A stretch of DNA of 64,000 nt from Mycolicibacterium neworleansense. Its GTDB lineage: Bacteria > Actinomycetota > Actinomycetes > Mycobacteriales > Mycobacteriaceae. This document shows positions 62,754-64,000 of this stretch, piece by piece. Below the pieces are notes generated by a model. It was not told the DNA's origin. It searched no databases and saw nothing but the letters and a program-made list of their open reading frames with translations. Location of the stretch: assembly GCF_001245615.1 (NCBI RefSeq), contig NZ_CWKH01000002.1, positions 1,550,001 to 1,614,000 on the forward strand, read 5' to 3'. Position 1 is the first letter of the stretch, and the number at the start of each line of letters is the position of its first letter. The position numbers and the translations under genes were made by a program.

Positions 62754-63557
62754 ATGTCCGTCGAGGTCAGTACGCTGACTGACGTGACTGCGTCTGCCGC
62801 CCCAACTGGGAAAACGCGCCGGTCCAAGAAGTGGGACACCGAAACCCACCTGGGCCTGGTTCGCCGGGCCCGACGGATGAATCGTGAACTGGCCCGGGCA
62901 TTTCCACATGTCTACTGCGAGCTGGATTTCACCAATCCGCTGGAGCTGGCGGTGGCGACCATTCTTTCGGCGCAGAGCACCGACAAACGGGTGAACCTGA
63001 CGACGCCGGCGTTGTTCCTCAAATACCGCACCGCGCTGGACTACGCGCAGGCCGATCGCACCGAGATGGAGGAGCTGATCCGGCCGACGGGCTTCTACCG
63101 GAACAAGGCCAACTCACTGATCCGGCTGGGCCAGGAGCTGGTGGCCCGGTTCGACGGCGAGGTGCCCGACAACATCGAAGACCTGGTGACCCTGCCCGGG
63201 GTGGGCCGCAAGACCGCCAACGTCATCTTGGGTAACGCCTTCGACATCCCCGGCATCACCGTCGATACGCACTTCGGGCGGCTCGTGCGGCGCTGGCGCT
63301 GGACCGCCGAGGAAGATCCGGTCAAGGTCGAGTTCGCGATCGGCGAGCTCATCGAACGCAAGGAATGGACCTTGCTCAGTCACCGGGTGATCTTCCACGG
63401 CCGCCGGGTCTGCCATGCCCGCAAGCCCGCGTGCGGCGTGTGCGTCCTGGCGAAGGACTGCCCGTCGTTCGGGCTCGGCCCGACCGACCCGGAAACGGCT
63501 GCCGCGCTGGTCAAAGGTCCCGAGACCGAGCATCTGCTGGCGCTGGCCGGGCTGTGA
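62754..63557 (+). CDS. nth: Endonuclease III (DNA glycosylase/AP lyase)
   Basis: 267 residues from the ATG at 62754; a GTG at 62784 is possible and gives a length nearer to M. tuberculosis Nth (245). The helix-hairpin-helix [14 protein letters not shown] holds catalytic Lys153; the catalytic Asp171 is in TVDTHFGRL. The 4Fe-4S cluster motif is [17 protein letters not shown]. It removes oxidised pyrimidines and cuts abasic sites. Confidence 0.96.
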   Translation: MSVEVSTLTDVTASAAPTGKTRRSKKWDTETHLGLVRRARRMNRELARAFPHVYCELDFTNPLELAVATILSAQSTDKRVNLTTPALFLKYRTALDYAQADRTEMEELIRPTGFYRNKANSLIRLGQELVARFDGEVPDNIEDLVTLPGVGRKTANVILGNAFDIPGITVDTHFGRLVRRWRWTAEEDPVKVEFAIGELIERKEWTLLSHRVIFHGRRVCHARKPACGVCVLAKDCPSFGLGPTDPETAAALVKGPETEHLLALAGL

Positions 63558-63563
63558 CGCGCG

Positions 63564-64000
63564 ATGACTAGATCGGCCCGCTGGACCGTGGCGGTCCTGG
63601 TGGTCCTGGTGGCGCTGGGCACCGCGTTCTGGATGGAGCTGCGCGACGAGCCCGCCCCGCAGGCCGGGCCGGCGCAGTCCACCTCCCGCGATCACCGTGA
63701 CGCCGACACCCCCGAGGCGCTCGCCGGCCCCCGTGCCCGTGCGGATCTGCCGCCGTGCCCAGCCCCCGGGAAGGGGCCGGGATCCGAAGCGTTGCGCGGC
63801 ATCACCCTGGACTGCGCCGGAGACGGGAAACCTGTCGACGTGGCGTCCGCGCTCGCGGGCCGGACCGTGGTGCTCAACCTGTGGGCTTACTGGTGCGGTC
63901 CATGCGCTGACGAGCTGCCCGCGATGGCCGAATACCAGCGCCGGGTCGGCGACGATGTGCTGGTGGTGACCGTGCACCAGGACGAGAACGAGACCGCGGC
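63564..64000 (+). CDS. Thioredoxin-like (TlpA-type) envelope protein, 3' end outside window
   Basis: The first 145 codons are present. An N-terminal signal anchor (WTVAVLVVLVALGTAFWM) leads to a Pro/Ala-rich stretch and the thioredoxin fold with WCGPC in LNLWAYWCGPCADELPAMAE. It should act outside the membrane as a disulfide reductase. Two extra Cys (LPPCPAP, TLDCAG) precede the active site. Orthologue of Rv3673c by position, six bases after nth. Confidence 0.88.
   Translation, partial: MTRSARWTVAVLVVLVALGTAFWMELRDEPAPQAGPAQSTSRDHRDADTPEALAGPRARADLPPCPAPGKGPGSEALRGITLDCAGDGKPVDVASALAGRTVVLNLWAYWCGPCADELPAMAEYQRRVGDDVLVVTVHQDENETA

Overview
The window is high-GC DNA from a fast-growing Mycobacterium (Mycolicibacterium). 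Evidence: PE, PPE, Esx, EspG and EccA genes of type VII secretion (T7SS); many GTG starts and 4-base start/stop overlaps; a WhiB regulator; the lfrR-lfrA efflux pair known from M. smegmatis; and long collinearity with the M. tuberculosis block Rv3673c-Rv3699 (thioredoxin-like protein, nth, crp, ridA, two ArsA-type ATPases, whiB4, ponA2, cds1, proY, moxR cluster, glpK), read here from right to left.

Layout. (1) 1-12.0 kb, plus strand: the 3' part of a giant modular gene of more than 2,700 codons with the look of a T7SS polymorphic toxin. It holds repeated papain-like, GNAT-like and GGDEF-like modules, a DUF1023-type hydrolase and three tandem 105-residue repeats. Two small unknown genes and a multi-domain immunity-like gene follow, then a CpnT-N-terminus-like, a YbaB-like and a WXG100-like gene. 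(2) 12.0-21.5 kb, minus strand: an accessory T7SS cluster with two YbaB/EspL-like genes, an EspC-like gene, a frameshifted EspA/EspE-like gene, PE, PPE, EspG and an Esx pair. After a terminator come a second EspG-like gene, a KAS III-like gene and two unknown genes. (3) 21.5-24.4 kb, plus strand: eccA and a MinD-like gene. The content resembles ESX-2, but eccB, eccC, eccD, eccE and mycP are not in the window. (4) 24.4-35.4 kb: methyltransferase and glpK, two PadR regulators, carotenoid oxygenase, AraC regulator, a second methyltransferase, a DUF1772 protein, lfrA/lfrR and an RDD protein. (5) 35.4-41.3 kb: a SpoIIM-like gene and the moxR-DUF58-DUF4350-DUF4129 cluster; the DUF4350 gene is frameshifted. 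(6) 41.4-47.5 kb: GatB/YqeY protein, manganese catalase and hemerythrin with SigF-type promoters, thioesterase, SRPBCC protein, a Ser/Thr kinase and tRNA-Pro(CGG). (7) 47.3-64.0 kb: cds1, a phosphoesterase, ponA2 and whiB4; a PucR-decarboxylase-permease-serine hydrolase unit; two ArsA-type ATPases; a DUF4177/RidA/MBL operon joined by tiny coupled reading frames; crp; nth; and the start of a thioredoxin-like gene cut by the window end.

How it fits together. Regions 1-3 look like mobile accessory secretion and conflict DNA placed beside a conserved core block: effectors with immunity proteins, then Esx/PE/PPE substrates with EspG chaperones and the cytosolic ATPases EccA and MinD-like. They presumably use a membrane channel encoded elsewhere. 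Regions 4-7 are core envelope, redox and regulatory genes with a few lineage-specific insertions. No transposase, integrase, rRNA or CRISPR array was seen. Family assignments come from reading motifs; no database search was run.
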